This document shows, piece by piece, positions 11,626 through 23,562 of a stretch of DNA of 64,000 nt (positions are counted from its first letter, which is position 1; each line of letters opens with the position of its first letter). This DNA comes from Acanthamoeba sp. SK_2022b (taxonomy: Eukaryota > Discosea > Longamoebia > Acanthamoebidae), in NCBI GenBank assembly GCA_027943245.1, contig JANDJZ010000091.1, positions 1 through 64,000 of the forward strand. Reading direction: 5' to 3'. The notes under the pieces were generated by a model. That model did no database searches and was not told where the DNA came from. It saw only the letters and a program-made list of their open reading frames with translations. The translations under genes were made by a program, and so were the position numbers.

Positions 11626-13092
11626 CTAATAGGCACAGGTGCCAAGGATGCTGCCCGTTGGAACGACGCAGCTTGGGTGGGCGCCTAAACAGTGCCAGTC
11701 GTCGGTGCACTGGTTGGCGGCAAGGCACACCTCGCCCTCGACCGTCGACGACCAGAACACGCGCGACTCCCCATGCGGACATTCGCAAGGGCTGATCCAG
11801 CCGCCAATGAATCCGGGGTTGCACTGGCACGCCAGCCAAGGGCTCACAGTGCTCGGCGGTTGGGTTGGGGCGCACTGGACGCGATTCCACGACTGGTCGG
11901 TGCAGTGCTGGCGCGCGAGGCACCCGCCGGGAGGCTTGCACGCGGGAGCCGTGAGGCCCATGCCGTTGTTGGCAGGCACGTCCCAGGTGAGGACGTAGTC
12001 AGCCGGGCAGTGGCACCCGCCGTTGATGGGATCCCACTCGAAGGTCTGCGGGCAACTGCACCGGCCTGTGGTTGAATCGCAGTGTCCGTATGGGGCGCCA
12101 CACTGCCAGTCGGTGGAACAGGTAATGGGCACACATGAGGTGGCGCCGTTGGCGCCGATGGAGCTGGCAACATAGCCGTCGTCGCACGCGCATGCGTAAT
12201 CAGCGACCTCGGTGGTGGCGTTGGCGTAAGTTGCCGTGCAGTGGGAGTGGAGGGGGCAGTCGGCGCAAGCGGGCAGGCATGTGTCGACACACTTGGGGCT
12301 GTTGATGGCTGTGTGCGAGCAGTGGACGGCGGGGTCGACCAGAGCGTTGGTGGTGTGGAAGTTGCGGCACGTGGTCGAGTTCGAGGTCAGGCGGTAAGGG
12401 CAGGCCGACTCGGGCTTGGCTGCCTCGCGCGAGTCGAGGGTTTGCATGAAGGCTACACAATGCTCGACCGTGTCGTACTGCTGGAGAGGGCCGGTGCACC
12501 TGGCCATGATGCGGTTGCACAGGGTCTTGATGTCGATCTGGTTGTTGGCCGTGTAGAGGGGCATGATCGCACGGTCGCTTACCACGATATCCGCCTGGAT
12601 TCGATCGGTGCACTCCTCGAAGTGTAACGTCTCGTAGTTGCGTACGCCCCCGCTGGTGAGGCGGAACTGGCCCGGCATGTCGAAGATGGGCGCTAGCCTG
12701 ACGTCGGCGGTCTGCCAGAACTGAACGGTGTCCTCGTCGATCCAGGTGATGGTGGGCTCGTCCAGCACTTGGTAGAGCTTGCCCTGGAACAGTTCCTCCA
12801 GGTCGACACTGAACGACGACTCGTTGAAGAGCACGTAGCCGTACTCCTTGGCCACCTGCAATGTGTCGAAGTAACCAATGCCACGAAGGACGAAGTGGGT
12901 ATCTTCGGTGTAGTAGCGATCAGACCGCGCCTCGTATGTGGCCAGGTCGAAGTTAAGGCGGGTCACGTAAGCTCGGGTGGCGTTGAGGCGAGCTGCACGC
13001 AAAGTCGTGGAGTCGACCGAGCATCCACCCACGGGGGCGAAGAGACTTGCCAGTAGGCCTAGGCAGGTCAGTAGGGTCAATAGAAGCTGCAT
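11626..13092 (-). CDS. Secreted Cys-rich protein with SnoaL/NTF2-like N-terminal region and EGF-like repeats (paralog 2)
   Basis: An intronless frame of 488 aa, head-to-tail with paralog 1 and colinear with it. It has a signal peptide (MQLLLTLLTCLGLLASLFAP), then RYYTEDTHFVLRGIG and DTLQVAKEYGYVLF, CRNFHTTNALVDPAVHCSHT, CPLHSHCTATY...CACDDGY, and the C-terminal block CHCPADYVLTWDVPANNGMG. The last third is almost identical at DNA level to paralog 1 (11700-12050 against 9810-10160), while the first third has clearly diverged. A TATAAATA box lies about 55 nt upstream. The function is unknown; it is probably secreted or on the cell surface. The hydrophobic start and the TATA distance support the chosen ATG. 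Confidence 0.82.
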   Translation of the reverse strand: MQLLLTLLTCLGLLASLFAPVGGCSVDSTTLRAARLNATRAYVTRLNFDLATYEARSDRYYTEDTHFVLRGIGYFDTLQVAKEYGYVLFNESSFSVDLEELFQGKLYQVLDEPTITWIDEDTVQFWQTADVRLAPIFDMPGQFRLTSGGVRNYETLHFEECTDRIQADIVVSDRAIMPLYTANNQIDIKTLCNRIMARCTGPLQQYDTVEHCVAFMQTLDSREAAKPESACPYRLTSNSTTCRNFHTTNALVDPAVHCSHTAINSPKCVDTCLPACADCPLHSHCTATYANATTEVADYACACDDGYVASSIGANGATSCVPITCSTDWQCGAPYGHCDSTTGRCSCPQTFEWDPINGGCHCPADYVLTWDVPANNGMGLTAPACKPPGGCLARQHCTDQSWNRVQCAPTQPPSTVSPWLACQCNPGFIGGWISPCECPHGESRVFWSSTVEGEVCLAANQCTDDWHCLGAHPSCVVPTGSILGTCAY

Positions 13093-13142
13093 GATTGTGT
13101 CGGTAAGACTTTAGAAGAATGAGTTTGAAGGTGTTGGTCTTA

Positions 13143-13154
13143 CGGTATTTATAC
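13143..13154 (-). promoter_or_regulatory. TATA box of paralog 2
   Basis: The minus strand reads GGTATAAATACC, a near-perfect TATA box about 55 nt before the ATG at 13092. Confidence 0.7.
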
Positions 13155-13168
13155 CAACTGTGTGGGCT

Positions 13169-13447
13169 GGAATCTTCTTCCATCGAAGAGAGAATCTTCC
13201 TGGAAAAGGATGCAATTGATAGATGAAGGACCAACCGATCTTTAGGGATCGATACATCTATCTTCCTGGAAAAGGATGCAATTGATAGATGAAGGACCAG
13301 ATATCACGTAGATACACCAGAAGAGCTCTTCAGGGATCGATACATCTGTCTTCCTGGAAAAAAGCTGAATTGACAAACGAAGGCAAACTGACCAGCGTAG
13401 ATCATTGGCTCTTGGAGGGCCGAGCGGAATCTTCTTCCATCGAAGAG
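13169..13447. repeat. Clustered imperfect direct repeats in a divergent promoter region
   Basis: A 38-bp unit beginning CTTCCTGGAAAAGGATGCAA occurs at 13196-13233 and 13262-13299, with a diverged third unit from 13350. GGGATCGATACATCT occurs at 13245 and 13333. GGAATCTTCTTCCATCGAAG occurs at 13169 and 13426, flanking the cluster; it contains a small CTTC/GAAG palindrome. Confidence 0.85.
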
Positions 13448-13745
13448 GAACTAAAAAATTCGTCTTCCTGGAAAAGTTGATAAAGATGGAGGCAGAAAGC
13501 GATCATCCAACAGAAAAGAGGCGGCAAAGGGAGCTCGAACCGGGAACAAGCTCCCCACGATCTCTCGCCTTCGACCACCACCTCTTTTTGTAAAACTTGA
13601 AGGAAATTTCGACCCGTTCTTCTCCAGCAACAGGCCAATCCGCTGAACCGCCACACGGAAGATACACACCGCCACACAACTCTCGTTTCTTAGACAAGAG
13701 CAACAATCGTACACAGACCGTTAACTCCACACCCTTCCACACATA

Positions 13746-14297
13746 ATGAGCGACACGCCTCTCGGCCTACCGTCCCACCACCAGTACGAAATGGGCCTCC
13801 ATGTGCTCCGACGCCTCGAGAAGGAGCTGCTCGGGAGCAACGACCGGAACAAGGTGATCGACCTCACCAACCAATACTACACCCTCATTCCCCACGCCTT
13901 CAGTTCTGGCCGCCACCGCCCGCCGCTTCTGGACTCGGACGACGCAGTGCAGGAGGAGATGAAACGCGTGGAAGACCACCTCCTAGGCCATCACGCCGCC
14001 ACCACCGAAGGCCAGCAGGCGTTTGTGTGGCAGTACGACTCCCGCCACGGCTGGTTCGACTTTGACCTCGATGCCTCGCAGAGGATCGAGGACGTGTGGC
14101 GCGCTCGCGAGCGAGAACCCAACAACTACCAGTACCACCAGGCCGAGGTCAAGAGCGGCTCGGACGGATGGCGCTACAGCGTCAACTTTGACCAGATGAC
14201 CGAGACCAACCTCGACCACGAACGGCATCGCGTGCGCAACATCAGGCGCGTTCCCGCGTCCATGTCACGTCGCGCCACCCCCAGCACAGCGATGTAG
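13746..14297 (+). CDS. PARP regulatory-domain-like plus WWE domain protein (no ART catalytic domain)
   Basis: An intronless 183 aa frame. Residues about 15-80 match the C-terminal half of the PARP alpha-helical regulatory domain: YEMGLHVLRRLEKEL, then VIDLTNQYYTLIPHAF and RPPLLDSDDAVQEEMKRVEDHLL correspond to the PARP1 region LDLSNRFYTLIPHDFG...PPLLNN. Residues about 90-168 form a WWE domain (FVWQYDSRHGWFDFD, RIEDVWRAREREPNNYQY, WRYSVNFDQMTETNLDH). WWE domains bind poly- or iso-ADP-ribose and often occur in PARPs and ubiquitin ligases. There is no ADP-ribosyltransferase domain: the frame stops at 14297 and the next gene is convergent. It may be an ADP-ribose reader or a regulator of PARPs in trans, which is inference. 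AATAAA lies about 55 nt after the stop. Confidence 0.8.
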   Translation: MSDTPLGLPSHHQYEMGLHVLRRLEKELLGSNDRNKVIDLTNQYYTLIPHAFSSGRHRPPLLDSDDAVQEEMKRVEDHLLGHHAATTEGQQAFVWQYDSRHGWFDFDLDASQRIEDVWRAREREPNNYQYHQAEVKSGSDGWRYSVNFDQMTETNLDHERHRVRNIRRVPASMSRRATPSTAM

Positions 14298-14423
14298 TGG
14301 CCCAGAGCGCGCAGGAGAGCTGCTGCCCACACAACGCGCGTGGAGGGCAGTAATAAAAATTTTATGCGCGCGACGAAGCTTTGGCTGTGGTGAAGGTGGC
14401 TGGATGGGGGGGGGGGGAGTCGC

Positions 14424-16377
14424 TCAGTCGCGCTTCCCAGGAGCGATCGTCCTGGAGCTTGTCCGGGCGCGGGTCGACGAGGGAGAAGGCACGTCCCACG
14501 ACCAGTCGTCGCTGCTGCCGTCCTTGCTCTTCGACGCCTTGCCGCCGGCGGGGGCACCGACGTCGTCCCAACCGGAGAGGGGAGTGTCGTCGGGGTCGTC
14601 CCACCCGTTGCTGCTGGGGGTAGGTGTCGACCAGCCGTCATCGACCGCTGCCGTTCTGTTGGAGCCGCCGCTGTGGCTGAGCGACGAGGTCGCTGCCGAC
14701 TTCTTCGAGACGCTTGGCGTGGACCTCTTGTCGTCGCTCCTCTTGCTTCTCCGACGGTCGGTGCCGTTGTCATCGTCGCTGTCGGACGACCAGGCGATGT
14801 CGTCCCATCCGTTGCCAGCCTTCCTGGCCTTGCTGCCGCCGCTCTCCTTCTTCCTCCGCTCTCCGCCGCTGTTTTTCTTCTCCCTCCTGCCGCCGCCTCC
14901 GCTGCCGCCCTGCGACTTGGACGGCTGCTCGCCGCTGGAGCCCCAGCCCGAGTTATCCCAACCGTCCTTGTCGTCCTGCTCTTGCTGCTGCTGCTGGCCG
15001 TAGCCGCCATCACCGAACCCGCCTGAACGGGGCTGCTGTGGTTGGCGCTGTTGTTGCTGCGAGTACTGCGGCTGCTGGTGCTGGCCTCCTGGTCCCTGCT
15101 GGCCGCCGCCCTCGGTCGGGTAGCCGAGCCACGACGAGACGGTCGGATCGACAAGGGACTGCTTGGCCTGCTGCCAGTAGGACGACACGAGGCCCCAGCC
15201 CTGCGACGACGTTTCCACCATGGTCTGTTTCCACGCGTTGGCGTCCTCGCTCCAGTTGCGCTCCTGGATGGTTTTGGTCACCGTGCTCGTGGACTCGGCC
15301 AGCTTCTCCACGCCAACCGATGCCGCTGCACGCGCACGCGCACACGCACACAACGTGTCACAACAGGATCGTGAGCTATAAAGAGACAAGCCATCCATAG
15401 CCAGCAGCATGAGGCTACACCGTGTACGTACCAACTGTGAGCTTCTGCAGGCCGGCATTGAGATAGGAGAGGTACTCTTCTGTGTTCCAATCATCCTGCT
15501 GCTGCCTTCGCTGCTGGCCGTTGCCTGGAGGCCACCGGTCAGTCTCAAACCAACCAGCAAGCGGCCACCCTGCGTGTGGCGGCGGCGATTTGTGAGGAGT
15601 TGGGCTGCCGAACCCTGGGAGTTGCCGTAGAAGTCGTCGCTGGAGATGGCCTGCGAGGTGCGGAAGCGCTGGAGCTGCTCGTTGTCCCCGTTGTAGGAGT
15701 GGGTGCGCAGCGCACTCTCGCGCGACTGGCTCGACGCCTGCGCAGAGGAATCGACCGACTCCATGGAGGGCGACGGGCTCCGCCTCTTGTCTCTGCTTCG
15801 CTCCCTGTCCCTGTCCTTTCTGTCCCGGTCCCGTCTGCCGCCGCTGCTGCTGCTTCCCTTATCGTCTTCGTCGAGCCATCGCTCCCAGCCGTCGTCTTGC
15901 TGCGCGACAGCACAGACACGGCCCTTGTGAGTGGCCGTGGTGCGCCACGCCAAAACAAAGCCTGCCTGTGGTCTTGGTGTACCTTCTTGGCGCGACTGCT
16001 GCCGCCGCCGCTGCTCTGGGAGGAACCGCCGCTGGAGCCAAGCGACCCCAGACCGCCGTTGCTCGAGCGGAAGGTGGGCTTCTGCTTCGGCGGCTGCCAC
16101 GGCTTGCCCTGGCGAACACACGAGAGACGCGTGAGCGATGTCGGAAAAGCGTGGACAAAGCGCGCGCGAAGTAAAGATCTGGTCTAGGCCAGGAGCGTGA
16201 TGGCCCGGGTACCTCGGCCAAGCGATTGATCATGTCCTTGTAGACCCGGCAAACCTCGCTGTTGTATTTATCGACGAGGCTGGCGTTGGCGGGCACGCCG
16301 TGCTCCTCCATGAACCGCTTGAAGTTGCCGTTACCGCCCAGCTGTAGCCGTGTGCGGTGAGAAAGCGGGAGATGAGT

Positions 16378-16434
<57 letters not shown>

Positions 16435-17014
16435 ACACCACACAATCAATCAATGTATCACAGTGATGAGATGGAGATCGCCGCACCTGCATCATCTTGA
16501 GCTGCTTGGGCGCCCAAGTGTCCATGGTGACGCTCCGCACGAAGCTGAAAAGTCGGGGGGGTTCCATCATGAGCCACGCCACCAACACGCGCGCCCACCA
16601 GTTTCGCGTTGGGATGGGCCGCCCGAGAAGAGGGGAAGTGTGGGGCGCCCGAACCTGAGGTGGACGCCCAGGCTTCTGTGTTGGCCGGAGCACTCCAGGC
16701 ATATGAAGGTACCATAGGACACTGGGAGGAGCGAAAAGAGGATAAGCGCATCGAACCGAACAACATCTTCAAGTAGTGGAAACACATCTCGAGATTTTGG
16801 ACCATTTGAGAGGAGAAAAGGGTACCCGAAGCCCATTGAGGATTGCTGGTTCCGCATTCCACGCAGCCCTGTCATCCCAACGTTGGGATCACCATGGGGA
16901 ATCAATCATAATCATAAGAAGATTCGAACTAAAACGTGGGAGGCCTTGCTTACTTACCAGGTTGCTGGGGTCCTTGCGAAGCTCGGCAAAGAAAGCGCGT
17001 GTCTGCGGGTCCAT
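14424..17014 (-). CDS. ArfGAP domain protein, ARFGAP1 type
   Basis: A minus-strand gene of about nine exons. Exon 1 (17014-16958) gives [19 protein letters not shown]. The following short exons give the ArfGAP zinc finger: [13 protein letters not shown], then [23 protein letters not shown] (C-x2-C-x16-C-x2-C), with the catalytic-finger Arg in [24 protein letters not shown] and [14 protein letters not shown] come next. The product should stimulate GTP hydrolysis on Arf GTPases at Golgi membranes. The rest is low complexity: a Ser/Gly linker, a basic [16 protein letters not shown] stretch, an exon giving [20 protein letters not shown] and [13 protein letters not shown] (amphipathic, ALPS-like), then Gln/Gly-rich and repeated GWDD segments to the stop at 14424. 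The W-acidic repeats ([26 protein letters not shown]) recall the tail motifs of ARFGAP1-like proteins that bind coatomer. Exon phases agree at all joins checked. Confidence 0.9.
16379..16433. repeat. (CA)n microsatellite in an ArfGAP intron
   Basis: About 27 CA units on the plus strand, inside the intron that precedes the exon starting [10 protein letters not shown]. Confidence 0.95.
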
Positions 17015-17348
17015 TGCTTTCGAGGGTAGGGTTATATATCAAATCAAAAATGAGGAACACGCCCAGCGACCCGGCTCTAGCTCTCCTTGTTGCGGGCCCC
17101 TTCTCGCCCAGTCCTGAGTTGCTGGTTGTCTTTTTCTTCCGCTTCTACCAGAGTCCCACCCACTCCGATCGTTAAGGTGACGCAGAAGGGCAGGCAGGTA
17201 ATTGTAATATTTCTTTTGTCTTTTTTAACTCTTTTTTCCCCGATTAGAGGCGCCCACCAATCACGCAGAGGGCGGCTTTTGCGCCACCAAGCCCAGCACC
17301 TGAAGAAGGCGAAAGAAGAACAGGGACCTCAAATCATAGGACGAGAAG
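17015..17348. other. Divergent intergenic region, ArfGAP and CAP-like gene
   Basis: A short bidirectional promoter region with pyrimidine-rich stretches near 17120-17245. No gene or clear TATA box was seen. Confidence 0.5.
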
Positions 17349-18080
17349 ATGGGAACGACAAAGGCTGCGGCGATCCTGTTAGTGGTGGCGGTGGGCCTGG
17401 TGGCATTGGCCTTTGGAGAGATTCAATCCGAAGTGGAGCAGAACAAGGTGGAATTCATTATTCTACTCAACAACTGGCGCATCGGAGCTGGAAAGGGCGA
17501 AGTCTATCACAACAGCATCCTGGGTAGCGTGGCTCAGCGACGCGTCGATGAGATGGAGCGCAAGTCTGAGATATCTCTTCAGTTCGTCCCTCCCCCCCTC
17601 CCATAACCTGCTTACGGCCACTAAACCGCAGCAGAACCCAGAGCGGCCTGACGGTAAACGATGAGCTCAAAGCGGCGGGCTACAACGTCACCCGTTGGTC
17701 GCTCGATGTGTTGCAGGGCGTCTTACCCCCTCAAGTGGCCTTCGATACGTTCGTCGACAACGCCAACAGCTACCCGCACATGGGCGACATCTTCGTCAGG
17801 GAGGCTGGTATGGACTTACAACATCTTCGACTTGCTACTGCGGGGGGAGCTAAACTTGCGCTGTTCAGGCGTCGGTTTCTCGCCGGCAGGCGGCCGATGG
17901 GCCCTCATTCTTGCCAGACGAATTGCCGAGTGCGGCAATGGCCTGGTGGAGCTGGAGGAGGAGTGCGACGATGGCAACAAGGACGACGGGGACTGCTGCT
18001 CTGCAGCATGCGTGGTCGAGCCAGAATGCGACTGCTACGCGGACGAAGGCAGTCCCACTTCCGTGTGCGCCGAGTTCTAA
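17349..18080 (+). CDS. Secreted CAP/SCP-like protein with a C-terminal Myxococcus-type Cys-rich (DUF4215-like) repeat
   Basis: Three exons (17349-17563, 17632-17807, 17869-18080) join in phase to 200 aa. The N-terminus is a signal peptide ([18 protein letters not shown]). Residues about 25-140 resemble a reduced CAP domain: [50 protein letters not shown] and [17 protein letters not shown]. The end, from [20 protein letters not shown], has the CGNG...CDDGN...CC...C spacing of the DUF4215 repeat found in bacterial and protist secreted proteins. The first intron donor is GTCTGA, weaker than the usual GTAAG/GTACG here, but the phase fits. Typical CAP His/Glu residues are not obvious, so enzymatic activity is not claimed. 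A secreted or surface product is inferred. Confidence 0.7.
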
Positions 18081-18135
18081 GGCAGCCCCGCAGCGTGCGC
18101 CTCAAGAGAAGAGAACACGGTTGTGGCAGCTACCG

Positions 18136-18157
18136 TTTTTTTTTTTTTTTTTTTGCT
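18136..18157. repeat. Poly(T) run between convergent genes
   Basis: About 20 consecutive T, interrupted only at its end, in the 3' flank shared by the CAP-like gene and prolyl-tRNA synthetase. Confidence 0.9.
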
Positions 18158-18242
18158 TTTTTGCTTGTTGAGAGCGAAGCCGTGCGCGCCGGCTGGAGTC
18201 TCGCAAAGCAGCTTTGTAATTGCGGGTGGCGCGCCCATTTGT

Positions 18243-21450
<3,208 letters not shown>

Positions 21451-21846
21451 CTGCTGAAACTGCTGGTGTGCTGTGTGTGACGCTAGCAAATCGCCAGAGA
21501 GAGACAAGCCGTTGGTTCCAGGATATTTCTCAGGGTGTCGCAGGCCCAGAAGGGTTGTCGGCAAAATGAAATTTCGAAGAGAACATTTAACCAATAACGG
21601 TGTTCGGGCGCTTTGGTCACCAAAACCCATCATTTTGGCAGGCAGGACGGTCTCGGCCTGTCGGGGTTGAGGGGAGCCAACCAGCAGGCGCCTCGTCGGG
21701 GGGTGTTGCCTTGCGCCGTCTCTGGGGAGCCACCCAGCTGGCGAGAGGGACAACCAGGCGGGCGAAAAAAACCACTATCACCACCACCCTTCTTACCCTA
21801 CGCACCACTTCACCCCCCTCGTCACCAGCACCCCCCGTACCACACC
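21451..21846. other. Divergent promoter region, ProRS and profilin
   Basis: It contains the 5' flanks of both genes. A C-rich 5' leader (CACCACTTCACCCCCCTCG and similar) precedes the profilin ATG. In-frame minus-strand codons upstream of the ProRS ATG could encode an N-terminal extension, but nothing confirms it. Confidence 0.5.
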
Positions 21847-22227
21847 ATGTCTTGGCAGACTTACGTTGATACCAACCTCGTCGGTACTGGCGCCGTGACT
21901 CAGGCCGCCATCATCGGTCACGACGGTAACACCTGGGCCACCTCTGCTGGCTTCTCGGTGACCCCCGCCCAGGGTGCCGCTCTTGCCAACGCCTACAAGG
22001 ATGCCACTGCCATCCGTTCCAACGGTTTCGAGCTCGCTGGCGTGCGTTATGTCACCATCCGCGCTGACGACCGCTCGGTCTACGGTAAGAAGGGATCTGG
22101 TGGTGTGATCACCGTCAAGACCTCCAAGGCCATCCTCATCGGTGTCTACAACGAGAAGATCCAGCCCGGTACTGCCGCCAACGTCGTCGAGAAGCTCGCT
22201 GACTACCTCATCGGCCAGGGCTTCTAA
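21847..22227 (+). CDS. Profilin (Acanthamoeba profilin II type)
   Basis: A 126-codon intronless frame starting MSWQTYVDTNLVGTGAVTQA and ending EKLADYLIGQGF, the full length of a small profilin. Profilin binds monomeric actin, exchanges its nucleotide, and binds poly-Pro and PIP2. The sequence closely matches the character of Acanthamoeba profilins: HDGNTWATSAGFSVTPAQG, GFELAGVRYVTIRADDRSVY and GKKGSGGVITVKTSKAILIGVYNEKIQPG. The basic residues (RADDRSVYGKKG) and IIGHDGN are of profilin II type. Codon use is strongly biased to C-ending codons, as expected of a highly expressed gene. It lies convergent to AP-3 sigma. This gene is the strongest taxonomic marker in the window. Confidence 0.98.
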   Translation: MSWQTYVDTNLVGTGAVTQAAIIGHDGNTWATSAGFSVTPAQGAALANAYKDATAIRSNGFELAGVRYVTIRADDRSVYGKKGSGGVITVKTSKAILIGVYNEKIQPGTAANVVEKLADYLIGQGF

Positions 22228-22483
22228 ATGCCCCCTGCCCAGTGCCCCCCCCCCATCGCTGCTTTCTCGCCCGAGGTCTCAGCGATTTGTCTAGTAATTT
22301 AAACGCTCCCCCAGCAGTTGATGGATTCAATCAATTGCTCGGGAAAGCCAAATAGATTATCGCTCCATGATAAGCTTGACTCTCGCTGCGTCCTCCCAAA
22401 AGACTGTGGGTTTGGTGTGCGGCGCAAGAGCTTTTTGATCCAAAAAAAAAAAAGTGGTTTTATGTGCAGTTTTATTCTCTCCT
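22228..22483. other. Convergent 3' flanks of profilin and AP-3 sigma
   Basis: It contains C-run 3' UTR sequence of profilin and an A12 run near 22441-22453. No gene is seen. Confidence 0.5.
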
Positions 22484-23134
22484 TTACGTAAAGATCTTCT
22501 TCGACATGGCGTCCTTGATTCCTTGTTTGAGGGGAGCCTCCGCCTTTTCCAACTTGTTTTGGTCATCTACGGCACCAGTAATGAGAGGGAGATTGGTCTC
22601 CAACACCATGCCGCCCATAACCAGCTCGTCCAGGATGTGGTGCACCTGCGCACCACAGGCTTTCTGTCAATATCATGCAGACCTTCGCTCTGAGAGGGGA
22701 GGGGAGGAGGCGCGTTGCACCTTATCGGCGTGGAAGATGAGGTCCAGCTCGCAAACATTCTCAAAAGACTTGTCGAGAGCCTCGACAAAGATGTGAATGA
22801 GATCGAGGATGCCGAGCTCGCTTTCCGACGAGTCTACGCAGAAGACGAAGTAGAGTGTAGCATAGTGTCGGTAGATGAGCTTTGTGTCGCTGCCCCACTG
22901 ATCCCCTCCCTCGACAAAATTACACATGAGGTCCGACCTCTTGGACACGAGGTTGAAGCACTCTCGGATCAACTTTTGTTGCTCATCCACGCTCTGTGCA
23001 TGGCGCCATTGATGAATGAGTGTTAAATCCGGATAGAAAAAGTATTAATTAGGGGCCAAACTTACGTGATAGTCAAAAAACTTGCTCAATCGAGGCTTGC
23101 CGTGATTGTTCACAATGAGGATGGCGTAAATCAT
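22484..23134 (-). CDS. AP-3 complex subunit sigma
   Basis: Three exons (23134-23066, 22993-22721, 22645-22484) join in phase to 167 aa. This is the small subunit of the AP-3 adaptor, which sorts cargo from endosomes or Golgi to lysosomes. The family signature is clear: MIYAILIVNNHGKPRLSKFF, then QQKLIRECFNLVSKRSDLMCNF, the near-universal KLIYRHYATLYFVFCVDSSE and ELGILDLIHIFVEALDKSFE, and VHHILDELVMGGMVLETN. LICNF-type and DSSESELGILDL features distinguish AP-3 sigma from AP-1 and AP-2 sigma. The C-terminus is short, ending KKIFT. Introns are GT-AG, 72 and 75 nt. Confidence 0.96.
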
Positions 23135-23562
23135 GGTGCAGCAACCTTGAGCTTGGCTCAGAGAGGAAAAGTGCTTGCGCAATTCTCTCGATGTTGCGCC
23201 CTTGTTTTTTTCTTGTTTAAACAAACTCGATAAATAGTTTTGTTTTACGAAGCGAAAAATTGTGACGAGAGAAGGGAAAGCGCATCTGCGAGACCGCGAA
23301 GCCAAGGCCTCTTGTGCTGGTCTGGCCCAGTGGTACCAGCCCACATTTTCCTTTTCTCGTAAATTCTACAAATGCCCGCTGCCGAAGGAAGGTCCGGTGA
23401 TACCTCCAGCGAGGGGGGGGGGGGAGAGAGCGTTTCTCGGAGAAGGCGCATTGTGAAGGAGCCTGCCAGGCCGGCCATCAAAAGTTGCGACCTGGCCGTA
23501 AAGGCAGTGATCAACAATAACACATCGCATCCTTTTGTCCGCCTCGCTCGGTGCGCGCTGCG
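23135..23562. other. Divergent promoter region, AP-3 sigma and myosin
   Basis: It includes a run of about 11 G near 23410-23421. Open codons upstream of the myosin ATG show no myosin-like sequence. No gene is assigned. Confidence 0.5.

Larger units (their letters stand above)
13093..13745. other. Divergent intergenic region with a direct-repeat cluster
   Basis: It lies between the divergently transcribed paralog 2 and the WWE protein. It contains the TATA box at 13143-13154 and the repeat cluster at 13169-13447, listed separately. No protein gene is supported. Confidence 0.6.

Noticed and set aside
14174..15154. 326-codon Arg/Ser/Thr-rich minus frame
   Set aside because: An alternative frame of the ArfGAP C-terminal exon; the ArfGAP frame has GWDD repeats and correct splice phases.
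16230..16450. Val-Cys or His-Thr repeat frames, and the idea of a CRISPR-like array at CA repeats
   Set aside because: Simple CA microsatellites without spacers; the genome is eukaryotic.
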